In this document: positions 16,644 to 25,200 of the stretch, piece by piece | Position numbering within the stretch: position 1 is the stretch's first letter | How the letters are laid out: each line of letters opens with the position of its first letter | Origin: Bacteroidota bacterium | GTDB lineage: Bacteria > Bacteroidota > Ignavibacteria > UBA10030 > UBA8401 | Length of the DNA stretch: 37,389 bases | NCBI GenBank assembly: GCA_008933835.1 | Contig: WBUG01000032.1 | Location: 1 to 37,389, forward strand | Direction: 5' to 3' | Notes under the pieces: model-generated | Told to the model about the DNA's origin: nothing | Databases searched by the model: none | Seen by the model: the letters and a program-made list of their open reading frames with translations, nothing else | Translations under genes and position numbers: made by a program

Positions 16644-17057
16644 CTACCTCTTCCTCCACTCCGTCTCCACCGTCATCGCGATGCCGCCGCGGACGGCGTA
16701 CGCCGCCGTCACACGGCACCGTCGCGGCTTCAGCGCCGCAACGAGATCGTCGAGGATGACGTTCACCGCATGCTCGTAGAAGGTCTCCTCGTTGCGGAAG
16801 CTCTGCAGGTAGAGTTTGAAGGACTTCGATTCGACGATATGCCGGTCCGGAACGTACTCGACCGTCAGCGTCGCGAAATCGGGCTGGCGGTTCACCGGAC
16901 CGAGCGTGGTGAACTCGTCCGTGACGAGGGTGATGACCGTGTCGCGGCCGCGGTGGTGGTTGGGGAAGGTCTCGAGCGTGCGGCCGGGAGCGGCGGCGCG
17001 GCCGAGCTTCGTCAGGCGGAGCGTGTCTGTCGGTGTGGTGAGCCGTTTCGCCGTCAC
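16644..17057 (-). CDS. QueF-like protein lacking the catalytic Cys and His
   Basis: A 137-residue protein of the short (YkvM) preQ0 reductase family: LETFPNHHRGRDTVITL, RQPDF, VESKSFKLYLQSFRN and PRGG-like RGGIAM blocks are all in order. QueF reduces the nitrile of preQ0 to preQ1 in queuosine synthesis through a thioimide on a conserved cysteine. Here that position reads FTTLGPVNRQPDF, with Gly (GGT codon) where FTSLCP is expected. The active-site HE pair reads YE, while the Asp of QPDF and the Glu are kept. It is therefore unlikely to be a normal reductase; a changed function or decayed paralogue is inferred. The GTG start overlaps the stop of the aldo/keto reductase gene (GTGA). It is the last gene of a long co-directional run. 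Confidence 0.8.
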   Translation of the reverse strand: MTAKRLTTPTDTLRLTKLGRAAAPGRTLETFPNHHRGRDTVITLVTDEFTTLGPVNRQPDFATLTVEYVPDRHIVESKSFKLYLQSFRNEETFYEHAVNVILDDLVAALKPRRCRVTAAYAVRGGIAMTVETEWRKR

Positions 17058-18088
17058 CGGACGTCCCGGTGGTTGCGCAGGCGGTCGTGCGTGCCGGCGT
17101 AGACGATGTTCGTGATCGGCTTTGAGTTCAGGAAGTCGTACGGAAATCCCATGTCCACCCTGCTCACCGCGTCCAACCGTTTCAGATGTTCCTCGCCGAG
17201 CGAGACCGAGAGCGAACCGAGATTGTCCTCGATCTGCGCCGCTTTCGTCCCGCCGATGATGGGGATGATGTTCCCCTTCTGCTGCCGCAGCCACGCCAGC
17301 GCCACCTGTGCGGGCGTCACGCCGAACTCCTTCGCCACCGCCGCCGTCTCCGCCGCGATGCCCAGGTTCCGTTCGCTCAGCCGTCCGCTCCCCTCCTTCA
17401 GCCGCACCGCCTCCGGCACTCCACCGGCGAACTTCCCGGTGAGCACGCCGGCGCCGAGCGGGGACCAGGCGAGCACCGCCATATCGAACGCCCGCGCGAG
17501 CGGGAGCAGTTCCCGTTCCACCGTCCGCTGCACCAGACTGTACTCGATCTGCAGCCCCACGAACTGCGTCCATCCGCGCAGTTCGGCGATGGTGTTCATC
17601 TGCGACACGATCCAGGCGGGCGTGTCGGAGACGCCGATGTAGAGCACCTTCCCCTGCCGCACCGCGTCGTCCAGGGCCCGCAGCACCTCCTCCGCCGGTG
17701 TGGTGTAGTCCCACGCATGGAGCCAGTAGACGTCGATGTAATCGGTCTTGAGCCGTTTCAGGCTGTGGTTGAGCGACTGCATCATGTTCTTGCGGTGGTT
17801 CCCGCTCCAGTTCGGGTCGCCGTCCTTCATCTTGAGCGTGTACTTGGTCGCCAGCACGATGCTCTCGCGGTCGTGCGCGATGAGCTCGCCGACGATGCGT
17901 TCCGACGTCCCTTCGGTGTACCGGTTGGCGGTGTCGATGAAGTTCCCTCCCGCGGCGCGGTACAGGTCGTACATCCGCCGGCACTCCTCCTTCGACGCCC
18001 CCCATCCCCATTCTTCGCCGAAGGTCATGGTGCCGAGCGACAGTTCCGAAACGCGCAGGCCCGAGCGGCCGAGCAGTCGATAGTTCAT
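17054..18088 (-). CDS. Aldo/keto reductase
   Basis: A 344-residue NADPH-dependent oxidoreductase of the aldo/keto reductase superfamily. The catalytic tetrad is present: D52 (FIDTANRY), Y57, K82 (LATKY) and H124 (YWLHAWD). The cofactor-binding C-terminal region includes LAWSPLGAGVLTGKF and IIPIIGGTKAAQIEDNL. The sequence resembles the AKR11/YajO-like group that reduces small aldehydes and ketones; the substrate is not readable. GGAGA upstream supports the ATG at 18088. It lies 39 bases after the hydrolase gene and overlaps the QueF-like gene, so the three are probably cotranscribed. Confidence 0.92.
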   Translation of the reverse strand: MNYRLLGRSGLRVSELSLGTMTFGEEWGWGASKEECRRMYDLYRAAGGNFIDTANRYTEGTSERIVGELIAHDRESIVLATKYTLKMKDGDPNWSGNHRKNMMQSLNHSLKRLKTDYIDVYWLHAWDYTTPAEEVLRALDDAVRQGKVLYIGVSDTPAWIVSQMNTIAELRGWTQFVGLQIEYSLVQRTVERELLPLARAFDMAVLAWSPLGAGVLTGKFAGGVPEAVRLKEGSGRLSERNLGIAAETAAVAKEFGVTPAQVALAWLRQQKGNIIPIIGGTKAAQIEDNLGSLSVSLGEEHLKRLDAVSRVDMGFPYDFLNSKPITNIVYAGTHDRLRNHRDVR

Positions 18089-18127
18089 GGTGTTCTCCGT
18101 CGTTGAAAGGCGATGTCCGGCGCCGCC

Positions 18128-19030
18128 CTAGCGGTGCGGGAGGGGTCGCAGCGTACTGGTCGAGAGAAAATCGCGAAATTGGTCCTGAGTTGCAATCACG
18201 TCGTTGTGTCCGAGCGCGGTGTGGATGAAGAGGAGCCGGTTCCCCCGCAGCACGGCCGGCGTGAGGGCGGTGTCCTCCGTGCGGCGGTACGGGATCTTCC
18301 ACGCGTCCAGGTCCGCCATCAGGTTCTCCGTCTCCCCCTTCGTCCCGCCGCTGTCGGTATAGACGGCGACGAAGCGGCCTTTGTAATGGTCCAGCCAGTA
18401 CGCGTACTTCTCCGTCTGCCCGTACAACGCGTCGAAGAGGATGACGTCCGAGATGTACGGCGTCATGCCGCCGCGGAGGAGCATGAAGGCGATGGCGCGG
18501 TAGGCGCCGCTGTGTCCGGCGAGCACGATGCGGCCGATGCGGGCGTGCGTGATGAGCTTCCGTTCCTTGAGATGTCGGAAGACGTCCGCCACGAGCTCCT
18601 TCAGACCGTCGGCCTCCTCCAGCTTCCCGCCGAAGGAATCGGGGGCGTGCTTCGGGCCTTCGGGAAAGACGAAGATGGCGTTCTTCTTCGCGCCGGCGAA
18701 CTGTTGGATGAGCCGGAACTGCGCGCAGGCGCTGTCCACCGAGTTGTACCAACCGTGCAGATAGAGGACGATGTCCACCGTCTCATGCGGAACGTATCCC
18801 TTCGGCACGACGATGAGCACGGTGCTGTCCGAATAGTGCCGTTCGGCGGGGAACACCGTTCCGCCGTACGTATGACCGGCGGCGCGCTTGGGGTGCGGGA
18901 ACGGGGCGGAGGCGAACTGCGGCGTGAGCACGGTGCCGAACGGAGCGTACCGCTCGGTGAGCGGCTGGGCGGCGAGGGTCGACATCGCTCCGGTGAAGAG
19001 CAGGGCGGTGACGAGGATACGGACGTTCAT
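18128..19030 (-). CDS. Secreted alpha/beta-hydrolase-fold protein
   Basis: A 300-residue protein with a signal peptide (to about LAAQP, residue 22). The alpha/beta-hydrolase core has a YLHGW oxyanion segment at 90-94, the nucleophile elbow AGHSGAY with Ser near 174, and a late histidine in HTALGHND (about 275-282). The elbow GHSGA departs from the canonical GxSxG. It could be a periplasmic esterase or peptidase, but no specific substrate is evident. GGAG stands five bases upstream of the ATG. It follows the GT4 gene by 34 bases in the same orientation. Confidence 0.75.
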   Translation of the reverse strand: MNVRILVTALLFTGAMSTLAAQPLTERYAPFGTVLTPQFASAPFPHPKRAAGHTYGGTVFPAERHYSDSTVLIVVPKGYVPHETVDIVLYLHGWYNSVDSACAQFRLIQQFAGAKKNAIFVFPEGPKHAPDSFGGKLEEADGLKELVADVFRHLKERKLITHARIGRIVLAGHSGAYRAIAFMLLRGGMTPYISDVILFDALYGQTEKYAYWLDHYKGRFVAVYTDSGGTKGETENLMADLDAWKIPYRRTEDTALTPAVLRGNRLLFIHTALGHNDVIATQDQFRDFLSTSTLRPLPHR

Positions 19031-19064
19031 GGGAACTCCGCGGATGATGGGGAGCGGGCCGCGC

Positions 19065-20186
19065 TCAGGCGGAGCGGCGGCGTTCGTGGACGATGCGTTC
19101 GAGGACCTCCATGGTGCGTTCGGCGCCGGTCTGCCAGTCGAACTCCTTCGAGCGGACGAGCGCCTGCCGTTCGAGCCGTTCGCGCAGGTTCGCGTCTCGG
19201 AGCAGCAGCAGGACCTTCTCCGCCAGCTGTTCGCGGTCGCCGTACTCGTAGAGCAGACCGGTCTCGCCGTCCACCACGGCGTCCCGGAGCCCCTGTACGT
19301 TGCTGGAGACGGTGGTGGTGCCGCAGGCGTTCGCCTCGGTGGCGGTGAGCCCCCATCCCTCCTTCGCGGAGGTGTTGACGGCGACGTGCATCCGGTTGAG
19401 CCGGTCCACCTTCTCCTGTTCGCTCACGAATCCGGCGAAGGCGACGCTCTCCGTCAGTCCGAGCGTCCGCGTGAGCTGTTCGAGCCGCGGACGGTCGTCG
19501 CCGTCCCCCACGATCTCGAGCCGCGCGTCGGGCATCTCGCGTTTCACGATGGCGAACGCTTCGATGAGGTGGTCGAACGACTTGTACTTCTTGAGCCGTC
19601 CCAGCGCACCGACGAGGGGGGTCGCGGACTTGGCGACGCCGGTCCGGCGGAAGAGCCCGTGGTTCACGCCGTAGTGGACGTGGTGGACGCGCTCCGGCGC
19701 GAAGCCGTTGGCGAGGAGTTCGGCGTGCGTGCTGGGGGAATGGACCATGAAGTGGACCTTCCGGTACATCGGCAGCGAGGCGCGCTCGGCCAGGTAGACG
19801 TAGGAAGCGAGGGGGAAGAACGCCTCCTTGAAGACGCTCGTTCCCAGCAGGTGGTGGATCTCGCCGAGGACCGGTTCCTTCACGTAGGCGGGGGCGCAGA
19901 ACGGCACTTTGTTGACGTCGTCCACCACCGCGTCGAACTTCCGGTGGCGGAAGTCCGTGAGGTACCTCCGCATCGCGACATAGTTGAAGAGGAAGCGTCC
20001 CCCTTCGCGCAGCACGGTGATGCCGTTCATCTCCTCGGCGGGTTTCGCCCCGTCGTAGGACGAACAGAAGAGCGTGACGCGGTGTCCCATCGCGGCGATG
20101 CGCGAGTACGTCTCATGCAGATGCACCTCGGCCCCTCCGGCGAGGGGATGGGAGAGGTCCTGCCAGTTGAGGACGAGGAGGTTCAT
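19065..20186 (-). CDS. Family 4 glycosyltransferase
   Basis: A 373-residue GT-B enzyme of the GT4 family. The N-terminal half has the acceptor-side pattern (LNWQDLSHPLAGGAEVHLHE, GHRVTLFCS). The C-terminal half has the nucleotide-sugar site: VGALGRLKKYKSFDHLIEAF near 190-210, ARLEIVGDGDDRPRLE near 225-240, and the ExxGLTxxEANACGTTTV region near 290-310 with the EX7E-like pair. It transfers a sugar retaining its configuration, typically to lipid carriers, glycans or small molecules. The donor and acceptor are unknown. It begins three bases after the methyltransferase gene, so the pair is probably coupled and could act on one glycan. Confidence 0.9.
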   Translation of the reverse strand: MNLLVLNWQDLSHPLAGGAEVHLHETYSRIAAMGHRVTLFCSSYDGAKPAEEMNGITVLREGGRFLFNYVAMRRYLTDFRHRKFDAVVDDVNKVPFCAPAYVKEPVLGEIHHLLGTSVFKEAFFPLASYVYLAERASLPMYRKVHFMVHSPSTHAELLANGFAPERVHHVHYGVNHGLFRRTGVAKSATPLVGALGRLKKYKSFDHLIEAFAIVKREMPDARLEIVGDGDDRPRLEQLTRTLGLTESVAFAGFVSEQEKVDRLNRMHVAVNTSAKEGWGLTATEANACGTTTVSSNVQGLRDAVVDGETGLLYEYGDREQLAEKVLLLLRDANLRERLERQALVRSKEFDWQTGAERTMEVLERIVHERRRSA

Positions 20187-20189
20187 GCG

Positions 20190-20960
20190 TTACGCTTTGC
20201 GGCCGATGACGCCCATGGAGAGGGCGGTGTAGTACGCGAGCGGAGTGTCCTTCACGCGGTCGCGGACCGATTTGCGCAGCGCGGTGAGGAGCGGGACCTT
20301 CGGGTTCAGCGGCAGATGCACGCCAAGCTTGCGCAGCGCTTCGCGACCGGCGCGGTAGAAAAGGGAGGGGTACATCCACTCGCCGTAGATGCGGACGGTG
20401 GTCAGGCCGAGCCGCTCCATCTCGCGCCGCAGTTCCGGCACGGAGAACGAGCGCTCCCACCCCGCGAACCACTTGTCCACGGCGATGAGGAGCGTCTTGA
20501 TGACGGTGTAGATGTGGTACCGCTGCGGCACGTCGACGCAGAGGAGTCCGCCCGGCTTCAGGATGCGGATGTTCTCCTTCAGCAGCGCTTCGGCCTTGGC
20601 GGGACGGAAATGCTCGAGGAGTCCCTGATGGAACACGGCGTCGAACGTGCCGTCCTTGAACGGCAGGGCGAACGTGTCGCCGCCGACGATGGTGACCGCC
20701 ATCCGTTCCTCCTCCGCGATGCGCTTCATGATGCGGAGCGAGTTCATGGAGTAGTCCAGCTGGTACACTTCGGCGCCGAGGGCGACGAGCGGGAAGCTGT
20801 CGCGTCCCGTTCCCGCGCCGATCTCGAGGATGCGTTTCCCCTTCACGTCCATCACCTTCGTGAGGTTGCGGACGACGCGGTCGGAGTTGGAATAGACCTC
20901 CTTCACCTCCTTCTTCTCTTCCCAGAAGGCGTCCCAGTGTTCGAGGCGTGATTCTTTCAT
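20190..20960 (-). CDS. Class I SAM-dependent methyltransferase
   Basis: A 256-residue methyltransferase with motif I ILEIGAGTGRD at about 44-54, the acidic motif II in VYQLDYS, and the post-I motifs FDAVFHQGLLEHF and LKPGGLLCVDVPQ. The overall sequence is like the type 11 small-molecule and glycan methyltransferases found in polysaccharide clusters. The C-terminal 100 residues (WMYPSLFYRAGREAL and after) probably form the substrate cap. It sits between the DUF2723 terminator and the GT4 gene. The substrate is unknown; a glycan or lipid acceptor shared with the GT4 enzyme is the simplest inference. Confidence 0.88.
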   Translation of the reverse strand: MKESRLEHWDAFWEEKKEVKEVYSNSDRVVRNLTKVMDVKGKRILEIGAGTGRDSFPLVALGAEVYQLDYSMNSLRIMKRIAEEERMAVTIVGGDTFALPFKDGTFDAVFHQGLLEHFRPAKAEALLKENIRILKPGGLLCVDVPQRYHIYTVIKTLLIAVDKWFAGWERSFSVPELRREMERLGLTTVRIYGEWMYPSLFYRAGREALRKLGVHLPLNPKVPLLTALRKSVRDRVKDTPLAYYTALSMGVIGRKA

Positions 20961-20992
20961 GGTCGTTCCGTCAGGTTCGGTGTGGAAACAGA

Positions 20993-21021
20993 AAAAGGAC
21001 GGCGCAGGGCCCCGTCCTTTT
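20993..21021. terminator. Hairpin terminator after the DUF2723 gene
   Basis: AAAAGGACGG (20993-21002) and its exact complement (21012-21021) enclose a nine-base loop, with A and T runs at the ends. It lies 26 bases past the DUF2723 stop on the - strand; no clear promoter is seen between it and the methyltransferase gene, so partial read-through is possible. Confidence 0.75.
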
Positions 21022-21047
21022 CCGTGGTCAGGCGTCGCGGTGCGGCC

Positions 21048-23810
21048 TCACTTCGCCGCGGTGTCCTTCGCGGCGGTCTGCTGCAGCGCCAGGCGCGCCT
21101 GCATCTGCGCCCGCTGCATGGCGACCCATTCGGGCAGTCCCTGCACCTTGCCGTACTGCGCGGCGATGGTGTCCAGCGTGGCGATGGCCAGGTCGTACTC
21201 CTCGCGGTTCTGGTAGAGCGAGAAGAGCATGTAGTACGGATGGTACTGGCTCTGGAACGGCTCCGTCACCGGGCGGGAGGTCATCACCTTCAGCGTGGCG
21301 ATGAGGCGGTCGGTCACCTGCCGGTACCGTGCACGGTCGCCGGAGTAGTAGTAGAAGTTCGTCAGGTCGTACTCCACGCGGTAGTCCATCGGCATCACCG
21401 AGTTCGGCATCAGCGCCTGCATCGAGTCGAGCACCGCCACCGCCTTGTCGTTCTCGCGCGTCACGTTGAGGTAGTGGAGCGCCAGACGCATGAACCCGTT
21501 GCGGTAGTTCATCACCAGCCGCTTCACGTTCTCGTCGTAGAACACGGTGGAATCCTGCAGGCCCCGGAAGAGGTAGCCGCGCTGGAACTGCTTGTTCGGC
21601 GTCTCGGGACGCTGCATCAGGTTCGCGGAGAGGATGCGCTCGTCGATGGCCCCTTCGTCCGTCGGACCGGCGTACGGGATGAGCTTCATCGCCAGGCCGT
21701 CCATCCGGAAGTACCGGTCGAGACCGATCTTGGAATCGGGGCTCGAGGTCACCGCCATGTAGACGGGACGCTCCCAGTTATTGGTCCGGATGATGTCGTA
21801 CGCCATGATGTCCTGCGCACGGATGGCCTTGATGTCGCCGAACTGGATGGAGTTCGGCATCACGAAGCGGACCACGCCGGGCCCCTGCTCTGCGGCCGCG
21901 CCGCTCTTCGCCGGCTGGGCCGGTCGGTCCATGTTGAACTGCTCGTACTCCTTCATCACGTGCGGCGGCACGGGGATGACCACCTCGCGCGGCTCCCACT
22001 GCATGGGACCGATCTGCGCGATCTCGGCGTCGCTGAGGCTGATGGGGACCTTCTTGGCGCCGTGCGGCGTCTCGTGCTTGAGCTGCATGATGTACCACGA
22101 GGTGTTCACCAGGCTCAGGTTCACGATGCGGACGTCGCGGCGCACCCCCTCCACGTCCTGCAGGTACCAGAGCGGGAAGGTGTCGTTGTCGCCGTTCGTG
22201 AAGAGGATGGCGTCCGGTTCGCACGACTGCAGCAGGTTGTAGGAGTAGTCCCACGCCACGTAGTCACCGCTCCGGTCCGACACCGTGAAGTTGGTGTAGA
22301 GCATGTTGACCGGGATGAAGAGGACGAGCAGCGCGAGCACCGCGTAGGTGACCATCTTCTGCAGCTTCTGTTCCTTCACCATCTCGCGGAGCGTGTCGAG
22401 GATGCCGACGGCGCCGATGCCGATCCAGAGCGAGAAGACGAAGAAGGCGCCGACGTAGAAGTAGTCGCGCTCGCGGGGCTGCGGGTTCTGCATGTTGAAG
22501 TAGAACACCATGATGAACCCCATCAACAGGAAGAAGTTGAAGAAGGTCCACCACATCGCCTTGTCGCGCTTCCAGTGGTAGTAGAAGCCGAAGAGCCCGA
22601 CGAAGAGCGGGATGCCCCACAGCTGCTTCCAGTTCACGCCCGCCCCCTGCCAGTCACCCTCGCGGCCGGCGTACTGCCAGAGGAAGTAGCGGAGGAACAT
22701 CTCGTCCATCTGGTAGCGCAGGAAGTAGTCCCAGTCGCTCTTGTAGTTGGTGTAGATGCCCTGGTGCTGCGGCTCCTGGCTCCAGCGGCGCTGCATGAGC
22801 GGCGCTTCGCCGTACTGCTCGCGGTTGAGGTACGAGACGAGCTTCTCCAGGGTGCTCGGGTCGTTCTCGTTCATCGGCGGCCGGGCGTTGGCGCGGATGA
22901 TCACCATGGTGTAGGTGGAGTAGCCGAGCAGGATGAGCAGGAACGACATCGAGGCGAGGTGGAGCATCTCCTTCCGCTCGCGGACGGAGTACCACACGCC
23001 GTAGAGCGCCGCACCGATGATGCCGAGCGGGATGAGGGTCCAGATGACGCTCTCGCTCTCTTTGCCGCTGCCGAAGGTGTACTTGCCGTCCAGCAGGCTC
23101 GGCAGGATCTTCACGATGCCCGGGTAGACCACCGCGAACACCGCCACCGCGATGGCGCCGAAGATGATGTAGTTGCGCACGGAGAAATCGTACCGGCGGA
23201 AGAAGACGATGATGAGGAACGGGAAGATGACCAGCAGCGCCAGCAGGTGCACCCCCAGCGACAGACCGATGAGGTACGCGATGAGGAGGATGTACTTCTG
23301 GTGCGACGGCGTGTCCGCCCGCTCGTTCCACCGGAGCGACAGCCAGGTGACCGCGCCGACGAAGAGCATGCTGATGCCGTACACCTCCGCCTCGACGGCG
23401 TTGAACCAGAACGTGGCGCTGAAGGTGAGCGACAGGGCGCCGACGGCGGAGGCGCCGTACAGCGTCGCCTTGTTCCACAGGTCGTCCGTGCGCGGACGCC
23501 ACAGGATGATGAGCTTCACCAGGGACAGGTAGAGGAAGAGCACCGTGAGCGCGCTGGAGAGGGCCGAGATGAAGTGGACGCGGACCGCCGGGTCCTTGTA
23601 GAACGGCGTCATCACCATGCCGAAGATGTTCCCGATGAGCAGGAACAAGGGCGACCCCGGGGGATGCGGCACCTGGAGCAGATAGGAGGCGGCGATGAAC
23701 TCGCCCACGTCCCAGAAGACGACGGTATCGGCCAGGGTCAGTACGTAGACCGCCAGGGAAACGACGAAAACGCCCGCTGCGACGATCTTATTGAGTTTGG
23801 TATGTTCCAT
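21048..23810 (-). CDS. DUF2723 polytopic membrane protein
   Basis: A 920-residue protein with the DUF2723 domain at its N-terminus (TLADTVVFWDVGEFIAASYLLQVPHPPGSPLF, about 20-55). At least a dozen hydrophobic segments run to about residue 510, followed by a large soluble part with TPR-like helices near the end (about 800-910). DUF2723 proteins are large inner-membrane proteins abundant in Bacteroidota and relatives. The early acidic motif (DVGEF) and topology recall protein O-mannosyltransferase-type GT-C enzymes using lipid-linked sugars, but I cannot verify activity. I preferred the ATG at 23810 over an upstream TTG. A promoter lies about 40 bases upstream and a terminator follows. Confidence 0.9.
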   Translation of the reverse strand: MEHTKLNKIVAAGVFVVSLAVYVLTLADTVVFWDVGEFIAASYLLQVPHPPGSPLFLLIGNIFGMVMTPFYKDPAVRVHFISALSSALTVLFLYLSLVKLIILWRPRTDDLWNKATLYGASAVGALSLTFSATFWFNAVEAEVYGISMLFVGAVTWLSLRWNERADTPSHQKYILLIAYLIGLSLGVHLLALLVIFPFLIIVFFRRYDFSVRNYIIFGAIAVAVFAVVYPGIVKILPSLLDGKYTFGSGKESESVIWTLIPLGIIGAALYGVWYSVRERKEMLHLASMSFLLILLGYSTYTMVIIRANARPPMNENDPSTLEKLVSYLNREQYGEAPLMQRRWSQEPQHQGIYTNYKSDWDYFLRYQMDEMFLRYFLWQYAGREGDWQGAGVNWKQLWGIPLFVGLFGFYYHWKRDKAMWWTFFNFFLLMGFIMVFYFNMQNPQPRERDYFYVGAFFVFSLWIGIGAVGILDTLREMVKEQKLQKMVTYAVLALLVLFIPVNMLYTNFTVSDRSGDYVAWDYSYNLLQSCEPDAILFTNGDNDTFPLWYLQDVEGVRRDVRIVNLSLVNTSWYIMQLKHETPHGAKKVPISLSDAEIAQIGPMQWEPREVVIPVPPHVMKEYEQFNMDRPAQPAKSGAAAEQGPGVVRFVMPNSIQFGDIKAIRAQDIMAYDIIRTNNWERPVYMAVTSSPDSKIGLDRYFRMDGLAMKLIPYAGPTDEGAIDERILSANLMQRPETPNKQFQRGYLFRGLQDSTVFYDENVKRLVMNYRNGFMRLALHYLNVTRENDKAVAVLDSMQALMPNSVMPMDYRVEYDLTNFYYYSGDRARYRQVTDRLIATLKVMTSRPVTEPFQSQYHPYYMLFSLYQNREEYDLAIATLDTIAAQYGKVQGLPEWVAMQRAQMQARLALQQTAAKDTAAK

Positions 23811-23848
23811 TCGGTCCTCGATGATGAACAACGGCGGTAAAAAGCAGG

Positions 23849-23879
23849 ATAATATACTCGGAAAGTGGCGATTTTCAAA
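23849..23879 (-). promoter_or_regulatory. Bacteroidota-type promoter for the DUF2723 gene
   Basis: On the - strand: TTTG (23879-23876), a 19-base spacer and TATATTAT (23856-23849). This is the one site here with a 19- rather than 20-base spacer. Confidence 0.5.
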
Positions 23880-23900
23880 AGAAAATAACGGGTCTCCGGT

Positions 23901-25043
23901 TCAGCCGATGAGCCGCCGGGCGATCTCGTCGCACACCGCGTACCCTTTCGCCGTCAGCGCGATGACGCTCTTTTGACGCCGCAGCAGTCCGCTCCGTTCC
24001 AGTTCCTGCAGCAGCCCCTCCTTCCCCGTCACGATGCCGGCACCGTACAGCCGTTCCAACCGGCCGAGATCGACGCCCGTGCTCCGAAGACCGAGGAAGA
24101 CCTCTTCGTCAAAGAACTTCTCCCGCGTCACCTCCTCTCCGCCGGAGACGGGGAACTCGTCCCGCGCCAGCGCGTCGATGTAGCTCTGCACGCTCCGCAC
24201 GTTCCACCACCGTCGGCCGGTGACCTGGGAATCCTTCCGGAACGAATGCGCCGACGGACCGAAGCTGAGGTAGTCCGCATGGTTCCAGTACGCCATGTTG
24301 TGCCGGCATTCGTAACCGGGCCGCGCGAAGTTGGAGACCTCGTACTGCCGGTACCCGGCGCCGGCGAGCGTCTCGATGGTGATCTCGTACATCGCCGCAT
24401 CCTCCTCGTCCGGCAGCGGCGCCACCAGCTTGTTCTTCACCATCACCGCCAGCGGCGTGTTCTCCTCCACGATGAGGGCGTACGCCGAGATGTGCGCGGG
24501 ACGCAGCGCCGCGGCGCGCCGCAGGTTCTCGCGCCACCGCTCCGGCGTCTGGCCGGGGAGCGCGAAGATGAGGTCCAGGTTCACGTTCGCGAACCCGGCG
24601 CGGTACGCGCTCTCGGCCGCCCGCTCCGCCTCCTCCGCCGTGTGGATGCGGGTGAGGAAGCGCAGGTCGTCGTCGAAGAACGATTGCACGCCGAAGCTCA
24701 CCCGGTTGAACCCCGCCGCACGGAACTCCGTCAGTTTGGAGAGCTCCACCGTACCGGGATTCGATTCGCAGGTCACCTCCGCGTCCGCCGCCACCCGGAA
24801 GTGCTCATGGATGCGCGTGAAGAGACGGTCGAAGTGGGCGCGTGTGAGGAGCGACGGCGTGCCGCCGCCGAAGAAGATGGTGCCGACCTCCTGCCGTCCG
24901 CCGGCCTCCCTTCCGCGCAGTTCGATCTCACGTTCCAGCGACGCCACGAACGTCTCCATGGAGCTCATGTTCTCCACGGAGTAGAAGTCACAGTACAGGC
25001 ACTTGTGCTCGCAGAACGGAATATGGAAGTACAGAGAGAGCAA
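23901..25043 (-). CDS. hemW: Heme chaperone HemW, radical SAM protein
   Basis: A 380-residue radical SAM protein. The cluster-binding motif is CEHKCLYC (C11, C15, C18), the SAM-binding stretch is FFGGGTPSLL (about 58-66), and the HemW C-terminal domain follows (YEVSNFARPGYECRHNMAYW, about 230-250, and the winged region near the end). HemW binds heme and delivers it to apo-proteins; it is often misannotated as coproporphyrinogen dehydrogenase HemN. HemN usually has a further cysteine directly after the motif (CxxxCxxCxC), absent here (CDF). The start is TTG at 25043, fixed by the conserved LYFHIPFC opening, and no Shine-Dalgarno sequence is visible. It follows lepB after a repeat tract. Confidence 0.92.
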   Translation of the reverse strand: MLSLYFHIPFCEHKCLYCDFYSVENMSSMETFVASLEREIELRGREAGGRQEVGTIFFGGGTPSLLTRAHFDRLFTRIHEHFRVAADAEVTCESNPGTVELSKLTEFRAAGFNRVSFGVQSFFDDDLRFLTRIHTAEEAERAAESAYRAGFANVNLDLIFALPGQTPERWRENLRRAAALRPAHISAYALIVEENTPLAVMVKNKLVAPLPDEEDAAMYEITIETLAGAGYRQYEVSNFARPGYECRHNMAYWNHADYLSFGPSAHSFRKDSQVTGRRWWNVRSVQSYIDALARDEFPVSGGEEVTREKFFDEEVFLGLRSTGVDLGRLERLYGAGIVTGKEGLLQELERSGLLRRQKSVIALTAKGYAVCDEIARRLIG

Positions 25044-25060
25044 AAAAGGAACAATGAATA

Positions 25061-25200
25061 ATTATGAATGAAGAATGAATAATTAGGTGTCAGGTTTTAG
25101 GCATTAGGCGTTGAGCAGGAACATCTTTGTTCATTGATGATTGCTCATTGCTCATTGTTCACTGTTTACTGTTCATTGTTCATTGATGATTGTTCATTGT
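25061..25200. repeat. Degenerate TTCATTG / ATGAATAATT repeat tract
   Basis: Between hemW and lepB, two word types succeed each other: ATGAATAATTATGAATGAAG near 25063-25085, then many imperfect TTCATTG, CTCATTG and TTCATTGATGATT copies from 25128 to 25200. The lepB stop codon (25194-25196) falls inside a TTCATTG word, so the tract borders directly on the gene's last codons. Confidence 0.65.

Noticed and set aside
18888-20951. 687-codon open frame on the + strand across the GT4 and methyltransferase genes
   Set aside because: It spans three real genes on the other strand and shows no domain; high GC content removes stop codons by chance.
20982-23840. 952-codon open frame on the + strand opposite the DUF2723 gene
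   Set aside because: It is the antisense shadow of a GC-rich gene: its translation is rich in His, Arg, Glu and Val repeats with no family motif, whereas the opposite strand gives a clear DUF2723 protein.
25061-25200. Repeat tract considered as a CRISPR remnant
   Set aside because: The words are 7-11 bases, imperfect and contiguous, without unique spacers of constant length and without cas genes.
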